Assembly: GCA_044376575.1 (NCBI GenBank)
Contig: JBILKR010000006.1
Location: 44,946-108,945, forward strand
Source of the DNA: BA4 sp044376575
GTDB taxonomy: Bacteria > Bacteroidota > Bacteroidia > CAIKAF01
Direction of reading: 5' to 3'
DNA: 64,000 nucleotides
Of the stretch, positions 1 through 8,851 are shown one piece after another (the stretch's first letter is position 1; the number at the start of each line of letters is the position of its first letter). The notes under the pieces were generated by a model that was given only the letters and a program-made list of their open reading frames with translations, had not been told where the DNA came from and did not search any database. The position numbers were made by a program, and so were the translations under genes.

Positions 1-1737
1 CCATACGTTACTGCAACCGGAACAGGATTTACAATTCTTAGCCAACCGGCCACCAATGTGATTCCTGCCGGAGGATCCGTACCATTTACTGTAGAATTTT
101 CACCTCCGTCTGCCGGAACATTCAACGGAACAATTAATATTCCAAACAGCGATAATTTTTCTGCCTGTACACCACCTAATCCATACAATTTTGCGGTTAG
201 AGGAAAGAACTTAAATACAGCACCTTATCTTACCAATCAAATTCCGGACACAAATATCTGTGCCAATGCAAATAATGTTCAGATAAATTTTTCTTTCAAT
301 GACCTGGAACAGGCTCCAGGGAGTATAACATTTACTGCTAATTCCAGCAATCCTGCTGTAGTTGCCAATGCCAACATTAATATTTCTACTGTAGGGAATA
401 ACGGCACTATTACAATTACACCAACGCCCCCCGCCATTGGCTCTGCTACTATTTCAATTACATTGAATGACGGACAAACCATCAACAATGACTCAACATT
501 TACATTCAATATTAACTTTGGTGATACACTACCGCCCGTCGCCTTGTGCCAAAATCTGCAGGTACAACTGGATGCGCAGGGGTTTGGAAGTATTACTCCT
601 CAGCAGGCGAACAATGGAAGTTCAGATGATTGCCAGATTGCACAAATGACCCTAAGCCAAACACAATTTACCTGTGCTGATGTTGGAAATATACCTGTTG
701 ATTTTACAGTTACTGACTTAACAGGAAACAGCAGTGTTTGCCAGTTAATGGTTACGGTACTGCCTCCTCCTATATTAATACAACAGACCATCAGTTCTTA
801 CAATGGTTTTGAAGTATCATGTAATCAGGGTAACGATGGCTTTATTCAATTACAGGTGAGCGGAGGTTGTGCTCCTTATCAATATGCATGGAGTAATAAT
901 CCCGCAAATAATTCACCTAATGCAAACAATCTGATTGCCGGTAACTACACCGTTGTTATTACAGACATTTCAGGACAATCACAAAGTGTAAACATTACAC
1001 TAACCTCTCCCACTGCTCTTACAGATGCTTCCATGATGGTTCCAATTTCTTGTGGAGGTGCTATAGACGGAGAAATTCATTTAAGTGCAGCAGGAGGAAT
1101 AGCTCCATATATCTTTAGTACAGGACCGGATTTACAAAATCTTCCTCCCGGAAATTATAATTATTCTATTACCGATGCAAACAACTGCGTGGTCGATGGC
1201 AGTTATTTACTGATTAATCCCAATACCATATCAATTACTGGAGATACATATTATTCCATGTATTGCGGGAAAGCAGTTTCGCTCGACATAACAGCCAATG
1301 GTGGTTCCGGAATATTGAATTATCAATGGAACAACATAGATTTTCTGGATTGCTCAACCTGCGAAGATCCTGTAGCTACGCCTCCGGGGTCAATGCAATT
1401 TGTAGTGACTGTTAATGATGAGAACGGATGCAATAATCAATATGCAGTGATTGTTGAAGTGGAATGTAATTTATTTATTCCCAATTCTTTTACGCCTAAT
1501 ACAGATGGTAAAAACGAAAAATTTCATATATATACCGGAGGTATTAAAGCCCTTGAATTTCGAATCTTTAACCGTTGGGGAGAAGAATTATTTTTTACTG
1601 ATGACGAAACACAGGGATGGGATGGAACCTACAAAGGCAATTTAGTTCCTGAAGGAACGTATGTGTACAGCGTATGGTTGATAATGCCTGATGGAACAGA
1701 AAGAGATCTTAAAGGGATGTTGCAGTTGATCAGATAG
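1..1737 (+). CDS. Large secreted adhesin-like protein with type B (gliding-associated) C-terminal sorting domain, 5' truncated
   Basis: The reading frame is open from the first base, so the gene starts left of the window; 578 codons are visible. In order I see a choice-of-anchor-D-like beta domain (visible residues about 1-68), an Ig/cadherin-like region (73-175), a HYR-like region starting near DTLPPVA (176-255), two SprB-type repeats with the SCxxxxDGxIxLxxxGGxxPY pattern (about 262-410), another Ig-like module, and a final domain from about 490 beginning FIPNSFTPNTDGKNEKF and ending in a short basic tail. That last domain is the type B C-terminal signal recognised by the type IX secretion system. 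The product is therefore probably exported through the SprA translocon and kept at or released from the surface. Its ligand is unknown. Confidence 0.9.
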   Translation, partial: PYVTATGTGFTILSQPATNVIPAGGSVPFTVEFSPPSAGTFNGTINIPNSDNFSACTPPNPYNFAVRGKNLNTAPYLTNQIPDTNICANANNVQINFSFNDLEQAPGSITFTANSSNPAVVANANINISTVGNNGTITITPTPPAIGSATISITLNDGQTINNDSTFTFNINFGDTLPPVALCQNLQVQLDAQGFGSITPQQANNGSSDDCQIAQMTLSQTQFTCADVGNIPVDFTVTDLTGNSSVCQLMVTVLPPPILIQQTISSYNGFEVSCNQGNDGFIQLQVSGGCAPYQYAWSNNPANNSPNANNLIAGNYTVVITDISGQSQSVNITLTSPTALTDASMMVPISCGGAIDGEIHLSAAGGIAPYIFSTGPDLQNLPPGNYNYSITDANNCVVDGSYLLINPNTISITGDTYYSMYCGKAVSLDITANGGSGILNYQWNNIDFLDCSTCEDPVATPPGSMQFVVTVNDENGCNNQYAVIVEVECNLFIPNSFTPNTDGKNEKFHIYTGGIKALEFRIFNRWGEELFFTDDETQGWDGTYKGNLVPEGTYVYSVWLIMPDGTERDLKGMLQLIR

Positions 1738-1739
1738 TA

Positions 1740-2261
1740 TTACTTTTCAAAATCCTTAAAAAGCAAACTGGGCTGAATGCCTTTATTCCCTTGATACTTC
1801 CCACTTCTGTATAGATCATATTCTCCTTCGATACTGTGATAGAAAATCTGACAGATCTGTATGCCCGGATATATTCTAATGGGTTGTACGCAAAACATTT
1901 CAAGTGTCCAAAAACCGCTAAAACCAACATCTCCGAAACCGGCGGTAATATGTACAAAAAGACCAAGTCTTCCAATAGATGAACGACCTTCTAACATAGG
2001 AACATACGCATTGGTTTCTGTAAATTCAATTGTACGGCCGAGATAAAGTTTATTAGGTTGCAATTCGTATCCTTCTTCCGGGATGATTACTTGGGATGCT
2101 GTATTTTCTTTTTTCATGTCAAGCACATGGTTATCATATACAAGCATTTCGTTATGCAGTGTCAGGTTATAGCTATTCGGATTTAACTGAGATTCGTTAT
2201 ATGGTTCTATTTTAATCTTAGTACCCAGACATTTTTTTATTTCTTTCCCGCTTAATATCAT
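1740..2261 (-). CDS. dcd: dCTP deaminase
   Basis: This 173-residue protein has the usual length of dCTP deaminase, a trimeric enzyme of the dUTPase fold that deaminates dCTP to dUTP for thymidylate synthesis. Visible signatures are the N-terminal MILSGKEI, the substrate-binding EGRSSIGRLG (91-100), the TAGFGDVGF segment, the catalytic glutamate in TLEM (about E121), and the C-terminal YQGNKGIQPS (157-165) that closes over the triphosphate. The AGF segment differs from the AHRIDPG of the E. coli enzyme, so a bifunctional deaminase/dUTPase cannot be excluded from sequence alone. It converges on the adhesin gene with only two bases between the stop codons. A TACTTTTG -7-like element lies at 2275-2282, just upstream of the ATG. 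Confidence 0.9.
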   Translation of the reverse strand: MILSGKEIKKCLGTKIKIEPYNESQLNPNSYNLTLHNEMLVYDNHVLDMKKENTASQVIIPEEGYELQPNKLYLGRTIEFTETNAYVPMLEGRSSIGRLGLFVHITAGFGDVGFSGFWTLEMFCVQPIRIYPGIQICQIFYHSIEGEYDLYRSGKYQGNKGIQPSLLFKDFEK

Positions 2262-2324
2262 ATCAAAATTTTTTCAAAAGTATAAATCCATTTTGAGACT
2301 TGAATCCCTTTTAATATTGACCAT

Positions 2325-3371
2325 CTAATTATTTTTTAAGAAAATGCTTAATCGGACCGGCTGGTGATCTGAATTTTCAAAATTCAATTGCACTCCTTTC
2401 ACATCTATTACACGAATATTTGGGGAGCATAAAAAATAATCAATCACTACTTCATCATTTATCCCTTTTACATAAGGTACATTTAACTTACGATTAGTAT
2501 TCACAACGGTATCGTAGCTCCAATTCCATCCCGTTGCAGGATATTCCTTATCTACATTCATCGCCACTACATTTTCAGGTCCCTTCAACTGAGGAACATA
2601 TCCGGGAGGAAATTGATTCCAGTCGCCACCCACAACAATATAATTCCCTTTTGCATACTCATTCAACAAATATTTTTTAAGCGTATCCATTTGTTGTTGT
2701 TTAACCGAACCATCATCATAGGCACTCAAGTGCTGATTGATAACAATAAGCTCTTTCCCGTTTAACATGGGATATCGCCATTCCATGAAACACCGCTTCA
2801 GCATAAAAATTCCTGTTGGCCATGAAGCATCAGCCGCCAAGGCATGGCGTTGTGCAATTGTTGGTGCATATTTTGAGAGTGACATTAAACCCCCAACTGC
2901 CCTGCCATACGGATTAGATACAGGCTGAGGAACAAACAGTGAATGATAGTTTTTTGCAAACGAATACGCAAATCCAGGCATATCATTTGCAATAGAAGTT
3001 ACCTGATCGATATAGTAACTCCGTCTTGAATCACGATCCACTTCCTGCAGTAAAATAAAATCATCGTTAGAAAAAGACTGAATGGTTTTAATAATTCCCT
3101 TCAAATATTTTTGTGATAATTCTGTTGTTGGCCTCACTCCTTTACCTCCGTCAAAAAAGAAATCCTGTTCTTTTCCCAATCCGCCGTAGCCAATGTTCCA
3201 AGTAACAAACGTGAGTGTATCTTTTAATTGTATTTCAGCTGGCTTACCAAGCACCTCTATCTTCTCAATAGCATCCGGTTGATATTCCGTAATTGTCATA
3301 AAACCGAGAAAAGAAAGAAACAGCACAATTAGAGTAGCAACTATAATTAGCGTAATTTTTAGTATTTTCAT
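2325..3371 (-). CDS. Membrane-anchored endonuclease/exonuclease/phosphatase family protein
   Basis: The protein starts with one hydrophobic segment (about residues 5-25) that should anchor it to the inner membrane or act as an uncleaved signal. The rest carries the EEP-fold motifs in order: TWNIGYGG, LLQEVD (metal-binding Glu), NQHLSAYDD, GGDWNQFPP (catalytic Asp and Asn) and a C-terminal SDHQPV (Asp-His). Members of this fold cleave phosphodiesters in nucleic acids, phosphoinositides or sphingolipids, and the substrate cannot be told here. I prefer the ATG at 3371 over one at 3383, because a TATATTTG promoter-like element at 3389-3396 would put the transcription start on top of the upstream ATG. 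Confidence 0.82.
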   Translation of the reverse strand: MKILKITLIIVATLIVLFLSFLGFMTITEYQPDAIEKIEVLGKPAEIQLKDTLTFVTWNIGYGGLGKEQDFFFDGGKGVRPTTELSQKYLKGIIKTIQSFSNDDFILLQEVDRDSRRSYYIDQVTSIANDMPGFAYSFAKNYHSLFVPQPVSNPYGRAVGGLMSLSKYAPTIAQRHALAADASWPTGIFMLKRCFMEWRYPMLNGKELIVINQHLSAYDDGSVKQQQMDTLKKYLLNEYAKGNYIVVGGDWNQFPPGYVPQLKGPENVVAMNVDKEYPATGWNWSYDTVVNTNRKLNVPYVKGINDEVVIDYFLCSPNIRVIDVKGVQLNFENSDHQPVRLSIFLKNN

Positions 3372-3455
3372 TATGGTAATCATTTAAACAAATATATCAT
3401 TTCATTATCATCAAATACATGAAATTGATTATCATTGTTTATAATATCATCATCT

Positions 3456-4292
3456 ATGAATGCTTCCTTTACTTTTAAGTCTGCTGACGGTATAAATATA
3501 CAGGGCTATACAGGTGAGCCAGCATCAACGCCGGTTGCGGTAATTGCATTATTGCACGGCATGGGAGAACATGCCATGCGTTACGCGCATGTTGCAGATT
3601 ACTTCAATCATCAATCCATTGCTTTTACAGCCATGGACCACAGAGGGCATGGCAAATCAGAAGGGCAGCGGGGACATTCGCCAAGTTTAGATGCCTTACT
3701 CAACGACATTGAATTGTTTATTACAAAAACAAAAGAATTGTATCCGGGTATTCCTGTCATTTTATATGGACACAGCATGGGTGGCAATGTAGCTTTAAAC
3801 TTTATTTTGAGGAAAAAACCACAACTTGCCGGAGCTATTATTACAGGTCCATATCTCCGATTAGCATTTAGTCCACCGGCTTGGAAAACAACATTAGGAA
3901 AAATCAGCGCACGTATTATTCCAACACTTACGCAACCTACCGGTCTCGAAACAGCAGCTATCTCAAGAGATACAGATGTTGTAAAGAAATATGAAAGCGA
4001 TACGCTGGTGCATGATAAAATTACATCTTCGTTTTTCGTAAGTGTTCATTTCGCCGGTCCATTTGCAATTGAACATGCTGCTGATATAACATTGCCAATG
4101 TTGATTATGCACGGTGGTGCAGACCGACTTACTTCCTGCGAAGCAACCAAAGAATTTGCAGCACGTGCTGATAAAAATGTTGAATTAAAAATTTGGGAGG
4201 GGTTATACCACGAAATTCATAACGAACCGGAAAAAGATGAAGTGCTCAACTATGAATTAGGGTGGATTAAACGAACAATTCTTTCACATTAA
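3456..4292 (+). CDS. Alpha/beta hydrolase, monoacylglycerol lipase-like
   Basis: This is a 278-residue serine hydrolase of the lysophospholipase/monoglyceride lipase group. The oxyanion region is LLHGMGEHAMRY (33-43), a conserved DHRGHGKSEG follows (61-70), the nucleophile elbow is GHSMGG (Ser107), the acid lies in HGGADRLTS (Asp223), and the histidine is in YHEIHNE (251-257). It probably cleaves acyl esters of glycerol in the cytoplasm, since no signal peptide is seen. A TTG at 3435 would add seven residues; the ATG at 3456 is the better start. The 3' end overlaps the convergent tatC gene by four bases. Confidence 0.88.
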   Translation: MNASFTFKSADGINIQGYTGEPASTPVAVIALLHGMGEHAMRYAHVADYFNHQSIAFTAMDHRGHGKSEGQRGHSPSLDALLNDIELFITKTKELYPGIPVILYGHSMGGNVALNFILRKKPQLAGAIITGPYLRLAFSPPAWKTTLGKISARIIPTLTQPTGLETAAISRDTDVVKKYESDTLVHDKITSSFFVSVHFAGPFAIEHAADITLPMLIMHGGADRLTSCEATKEFAARADKNVELKIWEGLYHEIHNEPEKDEVLNYELGWIKRTILSH

Positions 4293-5083
4293 ACTTCTTT
4301 GTAAACCCGCTTTGCGATGAGAATACTCAATTCATACAACCCCATCAAGGGGATTGCTACCAGTATTTGACTGGCCACATCCGGAGGCGTAATAATGGCT
4401 GCCAAAAACAAAATGATAATAATGGCATGTTTTCGATACTGCATTAAGAAAGCAGGAGATACAATCCCGGTCTTTGCTAAAAAGTAAATGACTACAGGGA
4501 GCTCAAATAAAATACCGCAACCTAATACAACGGTGAGAATGGTTGATATATACGAAGTAAATGCAGGAGTGTTGCTCACCTGCTCCATTACATCATAATT
4601 CCCTAAGAAATTAACGGTTAAAGGTGCCAAAAGATAATATCCAAAACCTATTCCCATCATAAATAAAATGGATATATAAAAAACGATACCTGTAATTTTC
4701 TTTTTTTCATCCGGATGCAATGCCGGTTTAATGAAGCTCCACATTTCCCATGCAATATATGGGAATGCTACAACAAAGCCGGCAATAAATGATCCCCACA
4801 GATGCCATGTAAATTGTGCCCCCATATCCAGGCTGACAAAATTTGTAAAAGGTAATGCTCCAAAACACAGCGCATCGATCCCCAGAAATTTACCTAATGA
4901 ACAAAACCATTTATAGGTGATAAAATCCTCTTGAGCTGGTGCGAAGATTATATTATCAAAAAGAATAGAAGGAAATATGAAGGCAATAATAGCCACAACA
5001 AGCACAGCAATAATAGAACGCATGATGTGCCATCTCAATTCTTCAAGATGCTCAAGAAACGACATTTCTTTATCTTCACTCAT
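4289..5083 (-). CDS. tatC: Sec-independent protein translocase subunit TatC
   Basis: This 264-residue polytopic protein begins with the TatC hallmark MSFLEHLEELRWHIMRS, where the conserved Glu of HLEELR reads the twin-arginine motif. Six transmembrane segments are apparent, along with the conserved SFIKPALHPDEKK stretch after the second. An extra loop of about 40 residues (APAQEDFITYKW to FVSLDMG) sits between the first two membrane segments, as in many Bacteroidota TatC proteins. TatC is the receptor that exports folded Tat substrates; ActB in this window has such a signal. The gene follows the DUF2807 gene by a single base and is probably co-transcribed with it. No tatA or tatB is in the window. 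Confidence 0.95.
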   Translation of the reverse strand: MSEDKEMSFLEHLEELRWHIMRSIIAVLVVAIIAFIFPSILFDNIIFAPAQEDFITYKWFCSLGKFLGIDALCFGALPFTNFVSLDMGAQFTWHLWGSFIAGFVVAFPYIAWEMWSFIKPALHPDEKKKITGIVFYISILFMMGIGFGYYLLAPLTVNFLGNYDVMEQVSNTPAFTSYISTILTVVLGCGILFELPVVIYFLAKTGIVSPAFLMQYRKHAIIIILFLAAIITPPDVASQILVAIPLMGLYELSILIAKRVYKEV

Positions 5084-5084
5084 C

Positions 5085-5768
5085 TTATTCGATTAGAATT
5101 TGTCCGCCAAGCGAATAGTTCTTTGAAAAATTTCCGGCTGGTAATTGACGATAATAAATCTTTCCGCCTGATACCGCTTTTGCATCAAATTGCTGAGAAG
5201 GGCTTATCCATACTTTTGCTCCAAGGATTGATTTCACTGTAGCATCAGTACATACCAACTTTTCCATTTTTACTTTAGAACCGGAAGAGGCATCGATATT
5301 AACCACTTCTGATTTCCCGGATACATATACATCAGATCCCTGACCGGCATACACAGTTATTTTTTTAGTATTTACAAGCAGATTTGTAAACCCATCAAGA
5401 TTGGCGTCAATGATTAATTCATTTGAATTCAATTCAATATCACATTTAGCCAAACCACCAAACGTGGGTGTTATTTTTACAATCGGCTGAGTGTAATAAA
5501 GAATCGCTTTTATATCTGCATCATTTAAAATTCCTTCTGTTTTAATCACGAATTCATCATTTATAACCGATGTAACGATCTTTTCGTTCATGATGTTTTT
5601 AGGAAAAATTTCAATCTTATTTTCCTGAGCGGGAATAAGTGTTACAGTGATATTATCAGATACTTTTACTTTGGTAAATAGAGTAAGATTTCTTGTTTCC
5701 TGAACCTGAGCGCACAAAGAAGAAAACATAAAAATCTGAACCAGTACTATAATAATCCTTGCTATCAT
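5085..5768 (-). CDS. DUF2807 (head GIN domain) exported beta-helix protein
   Basis: Starting at the ATG at 5768 the protein begins MIARIIIVLVQIFMFSSLCAQ, a signal peptide ending in the CAQ cleavage motif typical of Bacteroidota. The mature part is a repetitive beta-rich sequence with regularly spaced short hydrophobic strands (for example SDVYVSGKSEVVNIDASSG), matching the DUF2807 putative adhesin fold. The function of the family is not established. The frame remains open for 11 codons upstream, but those residues would not fit a signal peptide. The gene lies 61 bases downstream of the 34-codon gene and may be the continuation of that operon. Confidence 0.78.
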   Translation of the reverse strand: MIARIIIVLVQIFMFSSLCAQVQETRNLTLFTKVKVSDNITVTLIPAQENKIEIFPKNIMNEKIVTSVINDEFVIKTEGILNDADIKAILYYTQPIVKITPTFGGLAKCDIELNSNELIIDANLDGFTNLLVNTKKITVYAGQGSDVYVSGKSEVVNIDASSGSKVKMEKLVCTDATVKSILGAKVWISPSQQFDAKAVSGGKIYYRQLPAGNFSKNYSLGGQILIE

Positions 5769-5829
5769 TTGAATGCGTAAAATTAATGAAAATATTAACA
5801 ACGCATCAGATGATGAAACACGCTAATTG

Positions 5830-5934
5830 TTATTGAATAATCATTCCAATAACAGCAATAACTGTCATGGCCACAACAATAGATAAAATAATATAAGCAA
5901 ACATTTTTCCTATGCCAGCAAAACAACCACCCAT
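5830..5934 (-). CDS. 34-residue hydrophobic micro-protein
   Basis: The frame encodes 34 residues beginning MGGCFAGIGKMF, followed by a single hydrophobic helix of about 22 residues (AYIILSIVVAMTVIAVIGMI) and ending in Gln. Its ATG lies one base after the stop codon of the 51-codon gene, and the product is the right size for a single-pass membrane peptide. Support is positional and compositional only; I do not recognise a family. It could be a chance open frame, but tight packing behind two coupled genes argues for translation. Confidence 0.5.
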   Translation of the reverse strand: MGGCFAGIGKMFAYIILSIVVAMTVIAVIGMIIQ

Positions 5935-5935
5935 A

Positions 5936-6091
5936 TTATTTATTTATCTTTTTTAAAATCTTGCCAGCAATTTTCCCTGTGATACGATTTCTAACTCGCT
6001 TCACAATATTTCCTTTAGCCACGGCATCCACATCACCTAAAATTTTAGCAGTAGAGTACAAGCTCCTTCTAATTTTACTTAATAGTCCCAT
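5936..6091 (-). CDS. 51-residue strongly basic micro-protein
   Basis: The frame begins MGLLSKIRRSLYSTAK, continues ILGDVDAVAKGNIVKRVRNR and ends ITGKIAGKILKKINK. It has 14 Lys/Arg and only two acidic residues. The start codon overlaps the stop of the upstream lipoprotein gene in a TAATG arrangement, a clear sign of translational coupling. The pattern of a short helix, a DVxAVxKG turn and an NRxxGKxxGK tail looks like a real, conserved small-protein design. From memory, similar short basic proteins occur in other phyla, but I cannot verify that here. Function is unknown; membrane or nucleic-acid binding would fit the charge. Confidence 0.68.
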   Translation of the reverse strand: MGLLSKIRRSLYSTAKILGDVDAVAKGNIVKRVRNRITGKIAGKILKKINK

Positions 6092-7257
6092 TATTTGTCA
6101 ATTCTATCAAACGGATCATATTTACCCAAATGAAATATCTTACGTATCCATGGTAATTCATCGTACTGATATTTCTGAAGTAATTTTTTATTTCCTTCAA
6201 TTTCAGCCTTGGTTTCCATTTCATCTTTGTGTTTCAGGTAATCAAAATTCATTACTACAGAATCTTGTTTGAACTGATCCAGTTTATTAATTCGATCCAC
6301 CTGATCTTGATACTTTTTCATTTCAAATTCCCAGTCACGTTTTGCTTTTGGATTTAATTTTTTCAAGTATGCCTGATAGATTTTTTCAGCTTCTGAATAA
6401 CAAGAAGATTGTTGATCAATTAACATATAATATGACATGGCTGCTTCATTAAATCCGGAAGCAGAAGGGTCATTCGCCTTTCCTAACTCTGCTTTCATAG
6501 ACGCCAAAATACTTTGGCAATTTGTATTTAGAGATAGCTGAAAATACTCTGCTTTCTTATTCATTGCCTGGTCAAAGCAGGATTTTGCTTCTATTGGAAT
6601 GTTATTTAAGATAGTGTAAGCTGCATCATATTTCCTCATTTTTGCTTCTGAATCAGCCTGTTGTAAAAAGCTATTACAGTTTGATTCATAGAATTGAGCA
6701 ATTTTATCTTGAGTCTTTTTTAAGAAATCATAGAATTCTTCGTTGTCAAAATTAAAATCCCGGAATCCTTGAATAAACGCTTTATCCGGACTATCTCCCA
6801 CGCCTTTAACTGTAAAAGTATACGAAGCAAAAATGGTTTCTGTAACAACATCCGCAGATAATAATGTTACTTCGTAAGTATTCGCATACTTTGTGGGTGC
6901 TGTTCCTGTTAAATTTTTGGAAAGCAAATTAATGTCTGGGCCAATAATAAAGCGTGGATTTGCTCCATCTCCGCCAAAACCAACTTTTGCTACTGCAGCA
7001 TTGATTCTTGTGGAAAGTATTTGTCTTCCGGATGCTCCCAAATCCGGATAATCAGGAACAAATGGGGTAAGCTTTATAGACAATTGTAAATCTGTTATTG
7101 CGCTACCAGACGAAGACTTACTACCGGACGCATCTGTACTTTCTTGCTTGGTAAACGCACCTTCTTCATTTTTTCCTTGAGTTAAGGGATCTTCTTTTTT
7201 AGTACAGGAGAATAAAACAAAGATCGTTCCGATGATTAGCAGGTTAATTTTTTTCAT
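6091..7257 (-). CDS. Uncharacterised lipoprotein with cysteine-paired TPR-like repeats
   Basis: From the ATG at 7257 this is a 388-residue protein with a lipoprotein signal (MKKINLLIIGTIFVLFSC, lipidated Cys18). After a Ser/Gly/Lys-rich linker comes a beta-type domain containing NPRFIIGPDINLLSKN, LTGTAPTKYANTYEVT and FTVKGVGDSPDKA (about 100-165), then a helical region with two helix-turn units, each bounded by cysteines (C194/C227 and C247/C286). The tail is very charged. The region resembles conserved hypothetical proteins I associate with gut Bacteroidota, but I know no function. The frame is open 30 codons further upstream into the preceding gene; the signal peptide decides the start. Confidence 0.75.
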   Translation of the reverse strand: MKKINLLIIGTIFVLFSCTKKEDPLTQGKNEEGAFTKQESTDASGSKSSSGSAITDLQLSIKLTPFVPDYPDLGASGRQILSTRINAAVAKVGFGGDGANPRFIIGPDINLLSKNLTGTAPTKYANTYEVTLLSADVVTETIFASYTFTVKGVGDSPDKAFIQGFRDFNFDNEEFYDFLKKTQDKIAQFYESNCNSFLQQADSEAKMRKYDAAYTILNNIPIEAKSCFDQAMNKKAEYFQLSLNTNCQSILASMKAELGKANDPSASGFNEAAMSYYMLIDQQSSCYSEAEKIYQAYLKKLNPKAKRDWEFEMKKYQDQVDRINKLDQFKQDSVVMNFDYLKHKDEMETKAEIEGNKKLLQKYQYDELPWIRKIFHLGKYDPFDRIDK

Positions 7258-7274
7258 TTTAATAAATTCAATTT

Positions 7275-7784
7275 TTACTTCACTATTTTTTCGTAATCGG
7301 CTATTTTTTTTAACAACAATTTTTGCTGGGTTTCTTCCTTTTTCCAATCACGAGTATCACTTTCATTCCAGCCTTCTACATTCCTTAAATCAGATGCCTT
7401 TAATGCCCATTTCTTGGCTGATTTATAATCTTCTTTTTCTAAGAAATTATTAACTGCCATCTCTATAACTACATACTTTGCTTTTTCTTTTTCATGGTCG
7501 TAATAGTTTGTATGGCTTGCTTCATTAATCACATTCAATGCCGCATCAAATTCTCCATTTTTTGCAAGATATATGCTTTCTGCTTCTGTTATCTTTTGCA
7601 GATGTGAGTATGCTCCCAATGATTCATCTGCTGCCATATAAGCTCTTGCCGCCACAAAATCATACTTTGAAATACAATCGTCTACGTTTTCACAATCGTA
7701 CTTGGCTTCAGGCTTTGGAGTTTCTTTTTTTCCACAAGAGAAAAGAAAACCAATACTTAACAGAATTAAAATAATTTTTTTCAT
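7275..7784 (-). CDS. Uncharacterised small lipoprotein, helical repeat
   Basis: This 169-residue protein begins with a lipoprotein signal, MKKIILILLSIGFLFSC, with lipidation expected at Cys17. The mature part is almost entirely helical with TPR-like spacing (for example YDFVAARAYMAADESLG and DYKSAKKWALKASDLRN), suggesting a small protein-protein interaction module in the periplasm or on the outer membrane. It lies 14 bases after the DUF6175-like gene and 17 bases before the signal-defined start of the next lipoprotein gene, so the three are one transcription unit. I do not recognise a specific family. Confidence 0.7.
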   Translation of the reverse strand: MKKIILILLSIGFLFSCGKKETPKPEAKYDCENVDDCISKYDFVAARAYMAADESLGAYSHLQKITEAESIYLAKNGEFDAALNVINEASHTNYYDHEKEKAKYVVIEMAVNNFLEKEDYKSAKKWALKASDLRNVEGWNESDTRDWKKEETQQKLLLKKIADYEKIVK

Positions 7785-7798
7785 AAGAGGTATATTAA

Positions 7799-8812
7799 TT
7801 ACTTAGTACCTTCAATCACAACCATAGCATCGCCAAGGCTTTGTGTTTTATTTTTTACATTTAGACTACATCCTTTCTTCATGGCTTTAGATAGATTCTT
7901 AGCAAAATCATAAGCCGTGTACTTTTTACCATCTTCTGTTTTTGCAAATATTCTTACGTTAGTAAAATACATTTCGGTAGAAGTATTTTTTACCATTTTA
8001 AAAGACTGATTTACTGTATTATCTTTCAACCACTCATTAATTTTTTCTCCTATTTCTGTATCACCACAATCATCATCTATCTTAACATCACCCTCTTTTT
8101 TAGTTGCAACGCGTAAAGTAATTTCAATTCCGTTGGCTAATAAACCGGCAAAATGAGATGTGATTTGTGTTTTCATATCCCCTATGCTTGACGGGAAGTC
8201 TTGTTTAATCAAAGAAGGGATGTCGTTTTCTTTAGATTCTTTGCCAACATTTGCCTTTGAAACTGAGGCTACAGCTTTATTCGTATATACATCCAAGCAT
8301 TTTGCAGAATAGGTTACTGACTTATTTAAGTTTCTGCTGGACGGATCAGATTTTAATTCATAATCTAATTCTACTACATAGTCAGGACGTGCTGTATTTA
8401 ATAATTCAGCACGCATATCACGTGCAATATCATCCATTTCATCCATTGCATTATTATTAGCAATCTGTTTTAATTGCTGTTCTAAATCTTCCATTGGGAA
8501 TCCAGCCTTGGCAAATTCTTCCTGAATAGCAGCTACAGCAAATTTCAAGTCAGGATTTTTAATGAAAGCTTGCTGATAATTTCTTTCATATGCAACTGTT
8601 CCCTGATTTTCCACTTCCTTTAAAAAGCCCATTCGAAGCAACATCGCATCCGATGGCAATACCATTATAGTAGGCATAGACTGGCTAAGGGCATTGGCTT
8701 CAACCTTAGCTGCCTCTACTTGACCATCTGTGGGCATTAATCCATCAGACTTTTTTTCTCCTCCACAAGAAAACAGAATAAAAACGACTAAAATGAATGG
8801 AATTTTTTTCAT
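7799..8812 (-). CDS. DUF6175-like lipoprotein, first gene of an uncharacterised operon
   Basis: From the ATG at 8812 the product has 337 residues and a lipoprotein signal (MKKIPFILVVFILFSC, Cys16). The mature part begins after a short polar linker with PTIMVLPSDAMLLRMGF and contains FAVAAIQEEFAKAGFPMEDL and the acidic stretch DEMDDIARDMRAELL. It then runs into a beta-rich half with DYVVELDYELKSD and a C-terminal GDAMVVIEGTK. The layout matches what I remember of the DUF6175 family of Bacteroidota, but that is recall rather than a search. A strong promoter lies 40-69 bases upstream. Two later cysteines plus DDDCGDTEIG could form a disulfide. Confidence 0.68.
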   Translation of the reverse strand: MKKIPFILVVFILFSCGGEKKSDGLMPTDGQVEAAKVEANALSQSMPTIMVLPSDAMLLRMGFLKEVENQGTVAYERNYQQAFIKNPDLKFAVAAIQEEFAKAGFPMEDLEQQLKQIANNNAMDEMDDIARDMRAELLNTARPDYVVELDYELKSDPSSRNLNKSVTYSAKCLDVYTNKAVASVSKANVGKESKENDIPSLIKQDFPSSIGDMKTQITSHFAGLLANGIEITLRVATKKEGDVKIDDDCGDTEIGEKINEWLKDNTVNQSFKMVKNTSTEMYFTNVRIFAKTEDGKKYTAYDFAKNLSKAMKKGCSLNVKNKTQSLGDAMVVIEGTK

Positions 8813-8851
8813 AACAATAGTTAACATGTTTATAGATTGATAATATTAAAT

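Noticed and set aside
3435..3455. Upstream TTG as start of the alpha/beta hydrolase
   Set aside because: It adds seven residues with no resemblance to the family, while an ATG follows at 3456.
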